Shown one piece after another: positions 9,335-17,876 of a stretch of DNA of 64,000 bases. The translations under genes were made by a program, and so were the position numbers. Under the pieces are notes generated by a model that was not told where the DNA came from, ran no database searches, and saw only the letters and a list, made by a program, of their open reading frames with translations. Position 1 is the stretch's first letter. Every line of letters begins with the position of its first letter. Location of the stretch: NCBI GenBank assembly GCA_040307135.1, contig JAWRKD010000130.1, positions 1 to 64,000 of the forward strand, written 5' to 3'. Source of the DNA: Aminidesulfovibrio sp040307135. Lineage in GTDB: Bacteria; Desulfobacterota; Desulfovibrionia; Desulfovibrionales; Desulfovibrionaceae.

Positions 9335-10099
9335 TCACCTCCAGCGCGCCATGAACCCGGCCGCGTCCCCGCCCGCGTCCAGGTGCTTGATGAGGCTGGA
9401 GCCGAACACGGCCGCGTCCACCTGGCCGCGCAGTTCGGCCAACTGCTCCGGGGACTTGATCCCGAAGCCCAGGGCCAGGGGGATGGTGAAGGTCTCCTTG
9501 GCCAGGGCCAGGCCCTGGCGCACCTCGGACGGCAGGCTGGCGCGCTCGCCCGTGGTGCCCAGGACCGAGACGAAGTAGGCGAAGCCCCGGGCCTTCCTGG
9601 CATAGAGGCCCATGCGTTCCCGGCTCGTGTTCAGGCCCACCAGGGGGATGAGGTCCAGGCCCTGGGCCTCCAGGGCCTCGCGCACGGGCCCGGCCTCCTC
9701 GAAGGGCAGGTCGGCCAGGATCAGCCCGTTGACGCCCGCGGCCGCGGCGTCCTTGGCGAAGCGATCCAGGCCATACTGGAGCACCGGGTTCAGGTAGCCC
9801 ATGAGCACGATGCCCGCCCGGATGCCCGCGCGCCGCAGGGCCAGCTCGTTGAGAATCCAGGACAGGTTCACGCCCAGGTCCAGGGCCTTGAGCGAGGCGG
9901 CCTCCACCACGGGGCCGTCGGCCACGGGATCGGAAAAGGGCATGCCGATCTCGATGATGTCGGCCCCGCCCGCGTCCAGGCCCGCGATTTCGACCCAGAA
10001 GCGGGACTTGTCCGGGTAGCCCGCGGGCAGGAAGGGAATGAGGCCCAGACGCCCGGCGGCGTGGGCCGCCGTGATCTTCTCGGTGAGCAGCGAATTCAT
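9335..10099 (-). CDS. trpA: Tryptophan synthase alpha subunit
   Basis: 254 residues. It cleaves indole-3-glycerol phosphate to indole and glyceraldehyde 3-phosphate, and passes indole through a tunnel to TrpB. The TIM-barrel signatures are clear: LIPFLPAGYPD, the catalytic Glu in ADIIEIGMPFSDPVADGP, the catalytic Asp in GLILADLPFEEA, and the phosphate-binding GFGIKSPEQ and AVFGSSLIK. It is the last biosynthetic gene of the aromatic operon, 27 bp after trpB, with a GGAGAG site. Confidence 0.97.
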   Translation of the reverse strand: MNSLLTEKITAAHAAGRLGLIPFLPAGYPDKSRFWVEIAGLDAGGADIIEIGMPFSDPVADGPVVEAASLKALDLGVNLSWILNELALRRAGIRAGIVLMGYLNPVLQYGLDRFAKDAAAAGVNGLILADLPFEEAGPVREALEAQGLDLIPLVGLNTSRERMGLYARKARGFAYFVSVLGTTGERASLPSEVRQGLALAKETFTIPLALGFGIKSPEQLAELRGQVDAAVFGSSLIKHLDAGGDAAGFMARWR

Positions 10100-10126
10100 G
10101 ATGATCTCTCCGTTGGCTATCCGGTT

Positions 10127-11290
10127 TCAGCCCTGGCTCTCGGCCACGATGCCCAGGTCCTTGTCCCCGCGGCCCGAGAGGCAGACGATGACGCTCTGGC
10201 CCTTGAGCTCGGCGGCGTTCTCCAGGACCCAGGCCAGGGCATGGCAGGATTCCAGGGCCGGGATCACGCCCTCGCCCCGGGTCAGGGCCTGGAACGCGGC
10301 CAGGGCCTGGCGGTCGTTGGCCAGGCGGTATTCGGCCCGGCCGGCGGCCTGGAGCGCCGCGTGCTCCGGCCCCACGCCCGGGTAGTCCAGGCCCGGGGCG
10401 ATGGAGTGCGAGGGCAGGATCTGGCCCTCGTCGGTCTGCAGGAGCTGGGTGCGCATGCCATGGAGCACGCCGGGACGGCCCAGGTTCAGGGGCGCGGAGT
10501 TGTAGCAGCCCGGCTCGCCCGAGCCCGCGGCCTCCACGCCGATGAGCCGCACCTCGCGGTCCGGGATGAACTCGTGGAACATGCCGATGGCGTTGGAGCC
10601 GCCGCCCACGCAGGCCACCACGGCGTGCGGCAGGCGGCCGTTCTTCTCCAGGAACTGGGCCCGGGCCTCGCGGCTGATGACGGTCTGGAACTCGTGCACC
10701 AGCTCCGGGAAGGGATGCGGACCGGCGGCCGTGCCGAAGCAGTAGTGGGCGGTCCGCTGTTCCGCGATCCAGTAGCGCAGGGCCGCGTTGATGGCGTCCT
10801 TGAGGGTCTGGGTGCCGGACTCCACGGCCACCACGCGCGCGCCCAAAAGCTCCATGCGCTGGACGTTGTGGGACTGCCGCTGCACGTCCACCGCGCCCAT
10901 GAAGACCACGCACTCCAGGCCGAAGCGCGCCGCGGCCGTGGCCGTGGCCACGCCGTGCTGGCCCGCTCCGGTCTCGGCCATGAGCACGCGCTTGCCGATC
11001 ATCCGGGTGAGCAGGCCCTGGCCGATGGTGTTGTTGATCTTGTGCGAGCCGGTGTGGTTCAGGTCCTCGCGCTTGAGCCAGATGTCCACGCCCGTGGCCG
11101 CCGAGAGCGTGGGGCAGAAGGTCAGGGGCGAGGGACGGCCCACGTAGTCCTTGAGTTCCGCGGAGTAGCGCGCCCTGAACTCGTCGGTGCGCACCACCTC
11201 GGCCAAAACCTTCTCCAGCTCCAGAAGCGGCGGCATGAGCAGCTCGGGCACGAACTGTCCGCCGAAGTCGCCGAAATAGCCTTTCTTCAT
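10127..11290 (-). CDS. trpB: Tryptophan synthase beta subunit
   Basis: 387 residues. A PLP enzyme that condenses indole with L-serine to give tryptophan. It starts MKKGYFGDFGGQFVPE. The PLP lysine lies in the conserved LNHTGSHKINN segment, the Glu of the AETGAGQHG loop is present, and the phosphate-cradle Gly/Ser run is CVGGGSNAIG. The start at 11290 overlaps the trpF stop as ATGA, so the two are translationally coupled. A longer upstream reading lies inside trpF and is not used. Confidence 0.97.
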   Translation of the reverse strand: MKKGYFGDFGGQFVPELLMPPLLELEKVLAEVVRTDEFRARYSAELKDYVGRPSPLTFCPTLSAATGVDIWLKREDLNHTGSHKINNTIGQGLLTRMIGKRVLMAETGAGQHGVATATAAARFGLECVVFMGAVDVQRQSHNVQRMELLGARVVAVESGTQTLKDAINAALRYWIAEQRTAHYCFGTAAGPHPFPELVHEFQTVISREARAQFLEKNGRLPHAVVACVGGGSNAIGMFHEFIPDREVRLIGVEAAGSGEPGCYNSAPLNLGRPGVLHGMRTQLLQTDEGQILPSHSIAPGLDYPGVGPEHAALQAAGRAEYRLANDRQALAAFQALTRGEGVIPALESCHALAWVLENAAELKGQSVIVCLSGRGDKDLGIVAESQG

Positions 11291-11934
11291 GACCTCTCTC
11301 CCCGCTGTTGGATGTTGCGCCCGGCAAGCCGCAGAACCTGCGCGATCTTGTCCGGGTTCTTGATGCCCGGGGCGTCCTCCACCCCGGAGTTGCAGTCCAG
11401 GCCAAAGGGCGCGCAGGCCGCCAGGGCGGCCGCCACGGTGTCCGGGCCGAGCCCGCCCGCCAGGAACCAATCCTTCGGCATCACAGCCTGTTGTAAATAT
11501 GTCGCATCAATGCTCCGGCCGTGGCCGCCGCCCGCGCTTCCGGCGTCCAGGAGCAGGTAGCGGCAGCAGTCCGCAAAGGCCGCGGCCTCGACCTCCAAGG
11601 CCTGGCGCGAGCCCAGGGCCTCGGGCCAGAGCACCTTGACGACCCGCTCCGGTCCCACGGCCCGGCAGAACCCCCGGTCTTGGCCCCCGTGGAGCTGGGC
11701 CAGGTCCAGACCGGCCAGATCCATGATCCGGTTCACCTCGTCCGCGGTCTGGCGCACGAAGAGCCCCACCTTGAGCCCGCGGCCCCGCTGGAAACGGGCG
11801 GCAAAGGACGGATCCACGCAACGTGGGCTGCCGGAATGGAAGATGAAGCCGAGGAAGTCCACGCCCAGGTCCTGGCAGGCCAGCACGTCCTGACTGCGGG
11901 TCAGGCCGCAGACCTTGATCCGCACCGGGTTCAC
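11287..11934 (-). CDS. trpF: Phosphoribosylanthranilate isomerase
   Basis: 215 residues. It converts N-(5-phosphoribosyl)anthranilate to the carboxyphenylamino-deoxyribulose phosphate (third step of tryptophan synthesis). The catalytic Cys is in KVCGLTRSQD. QLHGGQD and the C-terminal phosphate-binding LAGGLGPD and DCNSGVEDAPGIKN motifs are present, with the general acid Asp in DCNSGVE. It is a separate gene, not fused to trpC, and overlaps both neighbours by 4 bp (ATGA at both ends). Confidence 0.96.
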   Translation of the reverse strand: MNPVRIKVCGLTRSQDVLACQDLGVDFLGFIFHSGSPRCVDPSFAARFQRGRGLKVGLFVRQTADEVNRIMDLAGLDLAQLHGGQDRGFCRAVGPERVVKVLWPEALGSRQALEVEAAAFADCCRYLLLDAGSAGGGHGRSIDATYLQQAVMPKDWFLAGGLGPDTVAAALAACAPFGLDCNSGVEDAPGIKNPDKIAQVLRLAGRNIQQRGERS

Positions 11935-12695
11935 GGCCGCCCTCCCCGCGCCAGGGCGGCCAGGGCCGCGCCGGGGTCGGCGCTGGACATGAGCGAGGTG
12001 CCCACCAGCACGGCCCCGAAGCCCAGGTCGCGCATCTCGGCCACCTGCTCCGGCCGGTCGATGCCGCTGGCGCTGATCCAGAACTCGCCCGCCCCGCGCT
12101 GCGGGGCCAGCCGCCGCGACACGTCCAGGCCCACCCGCAGGGTGTCCAGATCGCGGTTGTTCACCTGGAGGAGCGTGGCCCCGGAATCCCGCGCCAGGCC
12201 CAGGTCGGCCTCGTCGAAGACCTCCACCACGGCCTCCAGGCCCAGGCCCTCGGCCTGCTCGCGCAGGCTGCGCAGCTCCGTGGCCGCGCCGAACATGCGC
12301 GCGATGAGCAGGAGCGCCGAGGCCGAGGTGGCCGCGGTCTGGGCCACCTGGAGCGGATGAAAAAGGAAGTCCTTGCGCAACAGCGGCAGGCCCGGCCCGG
12401 TCATGGCCGCGAGAAATTCAAGCCGGCCCTGGAAATAGGCCTCCTCGGTGAGCACGGAGAGGGCCGCGGCCCCGGCCCGGGCATACATGGCGGCCACATC
12501 GCCGGGCTCCAGCCCCAGGTTGATGACGCCCTTGGACGGCGAGGCCCGCTTGTACTCGGCAATGACCGCGCAGGGGCCCTTGGCCTCCAGTCCGGCCCGG
12601 AAGCCCGGCCGCGCGCCGGGCAGCGGGGGCGGCGGGCCCTGGGCCAGCAGCCGCTCGATCTCGGCCTGTTTGGCCTGGCGGAAACGCTCAAGCAT
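11931..12695 (-). CDS. trpC: Indole-3-glycerol phosphate synthase
   Basis: 254 residues, monofunctional. It closes the indole ring with loss of CO2 and water. The signatures are AVIAEYKRASPSKG near the N terminus (catalytic Lys), LSVLTEEAYFQG, LLRKDFLFHPLQV (second Lys), VNNRDLDT, and the C-terminal SASGID and AVLVGTSLM phosphate site. It overlaps the end of trpD by 8 bp and the start of trpF by 4 bp, consistent with one polycistronic message. Confidence 0.96.
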   Translation of the reverse strand: MLERFRQAKQAEIERLLAQGPPPPLPGARPGFRAGLEAKGPCAVIAEYKRASPSKGVINLGLEPGDVAAMYARAGAAALSVLTEEAYFQGRLEFLAAMTGPGLPLLRKDFLFHPLQVAQTAATSASALLLIARMFGAATELRSLREQAEGLGLEAVVEVFDEADLGLARDSGATLLQVNNRDLDTLRVGLDVSRRLAPQRGAGEFWISASGIDRPEQVAEMRDLGFGAVLVGTSLMSSADPGAALAALARGGRP

Positions 12696-13683
12696 GGGGG
12701 GCCTCCGGGCTCAGGCCCCGGGCCACCTTGGCCCTGGCCTCCTCCAGACAGTCGGCCAGGGGCCGCTCCGTGAGGAGCGAAAGACAGGCCGCCAGGTTCA
12801 GGGCGGTCATGTCCTGCATAGCCGCGTTGCCTTGGCCCGCCAGCACGGCCTTGAGCGCGGCCACGGCCTGGTCCTTGCCCTCGGCGCGCACTCCCTCGGG
12901 CTTGTGCAGGGGCAGGCCCAGGGCCTGGGGGTCGATCTCCAGGGACTCCACCGCGCCGCCCCGCACGAGCCGGGCCTGGGCCGGGCCGAAGGGGGTCAGT
13001 TCGTCGTAGCCGCCGAAGCCGTGCACCACCAGGGCGTGCTCCACGCCGGTGAGGGCCAGGGTCCGGGCCATGAGGTCCAGGGCCTGGGGCACGCCCACGC
13101 CCAGGAGCTGATGCGTGGGCCGGGCCGGGTTCAGGAGCGGCCCCATGAGGTTGAACAGGGTGCGGATGCCCAGTTCCCGGCGCACCGGCACCACGTGGGC
13201 GAAGGCCGGATGAAAGGCCGGGGCGAAGAGGAACACGAAGTTGCGGCGCGCAAGCTCCCGCGCGGCCTCCTCGGGCTCCTTGGGCAGGGGCAGGCCCAGG
13301 GCCTCCACCGCATCGGCGCTGCCGCAGGACGAGGACACGGCGCGGTTGCCGTGCTTGACCACCTTGTGCCCCATGTCCGCCAGGAACAGGGCCACGGCCG
13401 TGGAGCAGTTGAAGCTGCACGAGCCGTCGCCGCCCGTGCCGCAGGTGTCGATGCGCGCGCCGGAAAGCCCCTCCACCCGGCGGGCGTGGCCCAGGGCCGC
13501 GTTCACGGCCGCGGCCAGTTCCTCCGGGGTCTCGCCCTTGGCCCGCAGGCCCATGAGCAGGGCCCCGGCCTGGGCCTGGGTCAGCTCCCCGGACATGAGC
13601 GCGCCGAAGGCCGCGCCCACCTGTTCCGCGCCCAGGTCCTGGCCCCGGGCCAGGGTCTCCAGAATGTCGCGAAGACCGTCCAT
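12688..13683 (-). CDS. trpD: Anthranilate phosphoribosyltransferase
   Basis: 331 residues. It transfers the phosphoribosyl group of PRPP to anthranilate. The glycine-rich PRPP loop (CGTGGDGSCSFNCSTA), VVKHGNRAVSSSCGSADAVEALG and the substrate segment NLMGPLLNPA are all present. It is not fused to trpG. A GGAGGGG site precedes the start, 10 bp after trpG. Confidence 0.96.
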   Translation of the reverse strand: MDGLRDILETLARGQDLGAEQVGAAFGALMSGELTQAQAGALLMGLRAKGETPEELAAAVNAALGHARRVEGLSGARIDTCGTGGDGSCSFNCSTAVALFLADMGHKVVKHGNRAVSSSCGSADAVEALGLPLPKEPEEAARELARRNFVFLFAPAFHPAFAHVVPVRRELGIRTLFNLMGPLLNPARPTHQLLGVGVPQALDLMARTLALTGVEHALVVHGFGGYDELTPFGPAQARLVRGGAVESLEIDPQALGLPLHKPEGVRAEGKDQAVAALKAVLAGQGNAAMQDMTALNLAACLSLLTERPLADCLEEARAKVARGLSPEAPHA

Positions 13684-13693
13684 GTTCCCCTCC

Positions 13694-14278
13694 TCAGGCC
13701 GCCTGCGCGGGCTGCGTGTTCAGGAAGTTGGCCAGGAGCGCCGGCCCCTGGGGCGTGAGAATGGATTCGGGATGAAACTGCACCCCGGCCCAGGGCCGGT
13801 CCAGGTAGGCGAGCCCCATGACCTCGCCCTCGGCCGTGCGGGCCGTGGTCCGCAGCGCCTGCGGGGCCTCGTGGGCCAGCACCAGGAGCGAATGGTAGCG
13901 GCAGACCTCGAAGGGATTGGGCAGCCCCGCGAAGAGGCCCGCGCCCTCGTGCTCCACCAGGGAGGTCTTGCCGTGCATGATGCGCTCGGCGCGCACCACC
14001 GAGGCCCCGGCGTGATGGCCCAGGATCTGGTGGCCCAGGCACACGCCCAGCACAGGCACGCTTTTGGGCAGCCGCTTCAGGAATTCCAGGCAGAGCCCGG
14101 CGTTCTCCGGACGGCTGGGGCCGGGCGAGATGCAGACCCGCGACAGCCTGCCGCCGGCGGCCAGCTCCAGGACCTCGGGCCGGTCGTTGCGATAGACCAC
14201 GGGGTCGGCCCCCAGCTGCTGGAATGCCTGCACCAGGTTGAAGGTGAAGGAGTCGAAATTATCGATGAGCAAAAACAT
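13694..14278 (-). CDS. trpG: Anthranilate synthase glutamine amidotransferase component
   Basis: 194 residues, class I glutamine amidotransferase. It supplies ammonia to TrpE. The nucleophile Cys80 lies in LGVCLGHQILG. The His/Glu pair is in the C-terminal VQFHPESILTPQG, and the anthranilate-synthase type NFDSFTFNLVQ start is present. The start overlaps the end of trpE by 20 bp, which suggests coupled synthesis of the two subunits. Confidence 0.96.
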   Translation of the reverse strand: MFLLIDNFDSFTFNLVQAFQQLGADPVVYRNDRPEVLELAAGGRLSRVCISPGPSRPENAGLCLEFLKRLPKSVPVLGVCLGHQILGHHAGASVVRAERIMHGKTSLVEHEGAGLFAGLPNPFEVCRYHSLLVLAHEAPQALRTTARTAEGEVMGLAYLDRPWAGVQFHPESILTPQGPALLANFLNTQPAQAA

Positions 14279-15671
14279 CGCCGTCCTCCTTGCCCCGGAT
14301 CACCTCGCGCAGCACCCGGGCCTTGTTGTTGGCCTCCTGCCATTCCTTTTCCGGCACCGAATCATAGACCAGCCCGGCCCCGGCCTGCCAGGAGACCCTG
14401 CCGTCTCGGATCCACATGCTGCGGATGGTGATGCCCGTGTCCAGGCTCACCGCCCCCTTGTCCAGGCCGAGCCAGCCGATGCACCCGGCGTAGGGTCCCC
14501 GGTTGCGGCGCTCCATCTCCGCGATGGTCCGCATGGCCCAGATCTTGGGCGCGCCGGACACGGTGCCCGCCGGGAAGGTGGAGGCCAGCACGTCCAGGGC
14601 GTCCAGGCCGTCCCGCAGCTGGGCCTCCACGTAGGAGGTCAGGTGCATGACGTGGGAGAACCGCTCCACCTGCATGAACTTTTCCACCCGCACCGTGCCC
14701 GGGGCCGCGATGCGGCCCAGGTCGTTGCGTCCCAGGTCCACGAGCATGACGTGCTCGGCCCGCTCCTTGGGATCGGCCAGCATGTCCTCGGCCAGGGCCT
14801 GGTCCTGCTCCGGCGACTTGCCCCGGGGCCGGGTCCCGGCGATGGGCCGCACCTCCAGCCTGCCCCGCTCGCAGCGCACCATCATCTCCGGCGAGGAGCC
14901 CACCAGGATCACCTCGGGGAAGCGCATGAAGAACATGAACGGCGAGGGATTGGCCTGGCGCAGGCGGCGGTAGATGGAGAAGCCGTCCTCGCAGGCAGGC
15001 ACCGAGAAGCGCGTGGAGAGCACCAGCTGGATGCCCTCGCCCGCGGTGATGAGCTCCTTGGCCTTGCGCACGCCCTCACAATACTCTTCGCGGCCGGGCG
15101 AAACCTCGGGCTCGTCCGGGCAGCCGCCGCTGCCCGGCTCCAGGGACACGGCCATGGGTTCGGGCCGGGCGTCCCGGTCCAGGGCCAGGAAGCAGCAGCG
15201 GTGGCGCAGGTGGTCGAAGAGCACCACGCGGCCCGCCAGCACCAGGCAGGACTCGGCCTCGGCCGGAGGCACGGCCTGGGCCAGGGCCGGTTCGAACATG
15301 CCCGCCGTGTTGTAGCCGAAGTAGCCGTAAAGCCCGCGGGTGAGCGCGGGCAGCTCGCCCACGCCTTCGTCCGGCGTCAGGACCAGGCGCTGCATGACCC
15401 GGCGCACGCCCTCCAGGAAAGGCAGGCCCTCCAGGTCCCTGAGCCCCGCCAGGCGCTCGTCCGCCATGTCCAGGGCCAGCCTCCCGTCCCGGGGCGTCAA
15501 CCGCAGGCGGAAGTCCCAGGCCATGAGGCTGAAGCGGCCCAGGCGGCCGTCCACCTCGGCGCTCTCCAGGAGAATGCCGGGCTTCTCTCCCACCAGGCTC
15601 AGGTAGAGGCTGATGGGCGTCTGCACGTCGGCCGGAAGCCACTGTCCGTATTGTTGCAAGCGAATGTCCAT
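14259..15671 (-). CDS. trpE: Anthranilate synthase component I
   Basis: 470 residues. It converts chorismate to anthranilate using ammonia from TrpG. The chorismate-binding half shows PIAGTRPRGK, DLGRNDLGRIA, HLTSYVEAQL, FPAGTVSGAPK, GCIGWLGLDKG and the C-terminal WQAGAGLVYDSVPEKEW. The N-terminal half carries a plausible Trp-feedback site (LESAEVDGRLGRFS, matching the LLES element). A GGGAGG site precedes the start. The 82-bp gap to tyrA holds an intrinsic terminator fed by Trp codons at the end of tyrA, so trpE onward is probably under a separate Trp-responsive attenuator. Confidence 0.96.
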   Translation of the reverse strand: MDIRLQQYGQWLPADVQTPISLYLSLVGEKPGILLESAEVDGRLGRFSLMAWDFRLRLTPRDGRLALDMADERLAGLRDLEGLPFLEGVRRVMQRLVLTPDEGVGELPALTRGLYGYFGYNTAGMFEPALAQAVPPAEAESCLVLAGRVVLFDHLRHRCCFLALDRDARPEPMAVSLEPGSGGCPDEPEVSPGREEYCEGVRKAKELITAGEGIQLVLSTRFSVPACEDGFSIYRRLRQANPSPFMFFMRFPEVILVGSSPEMMVRCERGRLEVRPIAGTRPRGKSPEQDQALAEDMLADPKERAEHVMLVDLGRNDLGRIAAPGTVRVEKFMQVERFSHVMHLTSYVEAQLRDGLDALDVLASTFPAGTVSGAPKIWAMRTIAEMERRNRGPYAGCIGWLGLDKGAVSLDTGITIRSMWIRDGRVSWQAGAGLVYDSVPEKEWQEANNKARVLREVIRGKEDGDVFAHR

Positions 15672-15685
15672 GTTTCCTCCCGTGT

Positions 15686-15723
15686 GAAAAACGAAGGCCG
15701 CGCCCCTGTGCGGGGCGCGGCCT
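15686..15723 (-). terminator. Terminator hairpin of the internal trp attenuator
   Basis: On the minus strand AGGCCGCGCCCC (15723-15712), a 5-base loop and GGGGCGCGGCCT (15706-15695) form a perfect 12-bp stem followed by TCGTTTTTC. It stands inside an operon between tyrA and trpE, so it must be conditional. Confidence 0.82.
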
Positions 15724-15789
15724 GTATTCCTCTGCCGTCTGAGCTCTCGCTCACTACCGCCCCGCCCCGTTTCCGTCTCGCCACCACCA
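15695..15789 (-). promoter_or_regulatory. Internal trp attenuator that uses the tyrA C terminus as leader peptide
   Basis: The last codons of tyrA are three successive TGG (15789-15781), then eight codons and TAG (15756-15754). Between them lies a G-rich stretch, CGGGGCGGGGC (15769-15759). It can pair with the terminator's 5' arm (GCCGCGCCCCG, 15721-15711): seven consecutive pairs, one mismatch, three more. A ribosome stalled on the Trp codons would leave this stretch free to form an antiterminator. A ribosome reaching the TAG would cover it and let the terminator form. This is the classic trp attenuation geometry without a separate leader gene. Inferred from sequence; not tested. Confidence 0.72.
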
Positions 15790-16527
15790 GCCGGCCTGGT
15801 CGGCCAGCAGGTCCAGGTCGCCCCCGGCGGCCAGAGCCAGGAGGCTGCGGAAGCGGCGCACCGCCTCCTGGCTGAAGGGGTTGGAATCCGCGATGACGCC
15901 GAACATCTCGCGGTCCTGGGTGAGCATCTTGCGGGCCGAGTCCAGCCGCCGCTGGAGCGAGGGAGTCAGGAAGCGGCCCTGGGGGTCCACCTCGCGCAAG
16001 CTCGCCAGGTAGGCCACCGTGGTGGTGAAGTTGAGGCCCTGGACCACGGCCAGGGCGCGATCGTGCTCCTCGGCCGTGCAGAAGAACGGGCTGTAGCCCA
16101 GCTTCTGCAGGAAAGCGGACACGGCCCGGGCAGCGGCCTCGTCCCGGCCCGGGCAGACCGCCACCCGGGGCTCGAAGCCCTCGGGGATCACCGGCCCGAA
16201 CAGGGGATGCGCGCCCACCACGGCCCCGGAAAAGGCCTCGAGCATCTGCTTGAGCGGCAGCACCTTCACGGAGCAGAGGTCGGCCAGGATGCAGCCGGGG
16301 TCCAGCTCCGGGGCCACGGCGTCCAGGACCGCGCCCATCTTGTTGATGGGCACGGATAAGAGCACCAGGTCCACGCCGCGCACGGCCGCGTCCACGCGCT
16401 CCGGCGTGAGCGGACGGCTCAGGGGGCGGACCTCCAGACCGGCGCGGCGGGCGGCCTCCACGAACAGGGCCCCCATCTGCCCCCCGGCCCCCGCCACGGC
16501 CAGGCTCCGCACGAGCCGCTCAGCCAC
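15754..16527 (-). CDS. tyrA: Prephenate dehydrogenase, with Trp-rich C-terminal tail
   Basis: 257 residues, monofunctional and short. It oxidises prephenate to 4-hydroxyphenylpyruvate with NAD(P)+ in tyrosine synthesis. The Rossmann loop is VAGAGGQMG (about 11-19). LLSVPINKMG and the substrate-side VGAHPLFGP and QGLNFTTTVAYL segments fit the TyrA fold. The last residues are GWWWRDGNGAGR. This Trp triplet just before the stop serves no obvious enzymatic need and sits at the right distance to act as the leader of the trp attenuator. It overlaps aroA by 8 bp. Confidence 0.92.
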   Translation of the reverse strand: MAERLVRSLAVAGAGGQMGALFVEAARRAGLEVRPLSRPLTPERVDAAVRGVDLVLLSVPINKMGAVLDAVAPELDPGCILADLCSVKVLPLKQMLEAFSGAVVGAHPLFGPVIPEGFEPRVAVCPGRDEAAARAVSAFLQKLGYSPFFCTAEEHDRALAVVQGLNFTTTVAYLASLREVDPQGRFLTPSLQRRLDSARKMLTQDREMFGVIADSNPFSQEAVRRFRSLLALAAGGDLDLLADQAGWWWRDGNGAGR

Positions 16528-17866
16528 GTCCGGCCTCCCGGGCGGCCGCGGCCACCGTGTCCCACTGCGTAAAGAAGCCGGGGAAGGACTTGGCCACGCA
16601 GCCGGGGTTGTCCAGGGCCACGTCCACCCCGGCCAGGGAGTACAGGGACAGGCTCATGGCCATGCGGTGGTCGTTGTGGGACGAAAGCGGGACCGCGCGG
16701 TCCTTGACCGGGGTCCCGGGAATGACGCGGATGCCGTCGGACAGAAGCTCGGCGCCGCAGCCCGCGCGCGCGATCTCCGAGGCCAGGGCCCCCAGGCGGT
16801 CGGATTCCTTGATGCGCAGGTGCGCCACGTTGCGGATGACGGTCTCGCCCCGGCCCAGGGACGCGGCCACGGCCACGGTGGGCACCAGGTCCGGGCAGTG
16901 GCCCATGTCCAGGTCCGCGCCCCGGAGCCCGTCCGGAGCTGGCTCCACCAGGACGCTGCCGCCCTGCCAGGACACGGCGGCGCCCATGCGCTGCAGGATG
17001 TCGAGGATGGCCCGGTCGCCCTGGAGCGAATCCGGCCGCAGACCGGCCACGCTCACGGGGTTGGGACCCAGGGCCCCGGCGGCCAGGAAATAGGAGGCGT
17101 TGCTCCAGTCGCCCTCCACCTTGTAGTCCCGGGCCTGATAGACCCCGGGCTCCATGACGAAGCGGATGGCCCCGGGCCGGGCCTCGAAGGCGCGGCCGCG
17201 GGAAACCGCCGTCCAGCGGTCCGCGTCCAGGAGCTTCACGCGGGCGGCCACGCCGAAGTCCTCCAGCACCTGCAAGGTCAGGGCCACGTAAGGCCAGGAC
17301 ACCACCTTGGAGCCGCCCACGCCGATGGTCAGCGGACCGCGGGCCAGGGGCGCGGCCAGGAGCAGGCCCGAAAGGTACTGGCTGCTCTCCTCCATGGAGA
17401 TGGTCAGGGAACCGCCGGACAGGCCCCGGGTGGCGAGGACCACGGGCGGGTATCCGGGCGCGGCCTCGTAGCCCGCCACGACGCCCTGGGACTCCAGGGC
17501 GCGGAAGATCTCGCCGATGGGCCGTTCGTGCATCCGGCCCTCGCCGTGGATGCGGAAAGCGCCGCTCCCCGCGGCCAGGACCCCGGCCAGCAGGCGGCAG
17601 GTGGTGCCGGACTCGCCCACGTTCATGTCCGCGGGCCGCTCCGGGCTGCCGCCCTGGGGCCCCTGGCGCATGCCCGTGACCGTGGCGGCCTCGAAGCCGC
17701 CGTCAAAGACCGCGCCGCAGGTCTCCAGGCAGGCCCGGGTGCGCCGGAGATCCTGGCTGTCCAGGAGCCCGCTCACGCGGGACCGGCCCGGGGCCAGGGA
17801 CGCAGCGATGAGCGCCCGGTGGGACATGGACTTGGAGGCCGGGGCCTGGACGGAAACCGTGTGCAC
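16520..17866 (-). CDS. aroA: 3-phosphoshikimate 1-carboxyvinyltransferase (EPSP synthase)
   Basis: 448 residues from a GTG start at 17866. It transfers enolpyruvate from PEP to shikimate 3-phosphate. GTG is chosen because it follows a GGGGAGG site 11 bp after pheA and places the family N terminus (VQAPASKSMSHRALIAASLAPG) at the start. The longer in-frame upstream extension runs into pheA. NVGESGTTCRLLAG (PEP/phosphate site), LVPTVAVAASLGRG, RIKESDRLGA and DHRMAMS are all present. A complete enzyme. Confidence 0.93.
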   Translation of the reverse strand: MHTVSVQAPASKSMSHRALIAASLAPGRSRVSGLLDSQDLRRTRACLETCGAVFDGGFEAATVTGMRQGPQGGSPERPADMNVGESGTTCRLLAGVLAAGSGAFRIHGEGRMHERPIGEIFRALESQGVVAGYEAAPGYPPVVLATRGLSGGSLTISMEESSQYLSGLLLAAPLARGPLTIGVGGSKVVSWPYVALTLQVLEDFGVAARVKLLDADRWTAVSRGRAFEARPGAIRFVMEPGVYQARDYKVEGDWSNASYFLAAGALGPNPVSVAGLRPDSLQGDRAILDILQRMGAAVSWQGGSVLVEPAPDGLRGADLDMGHCPDLVPTVAVAASLGRGETVIRNVAHLRIKESDRLGALASEIARAGCGAELLSDGIRVIPGTPVKDRAVPLSSHNDHRMAMSLSLYSLAGVDVALDNPGCVAKSFPGFFTQWDTVAAAAREAGRG

Positions 17867-17876
17867 CGCGCCTCCC

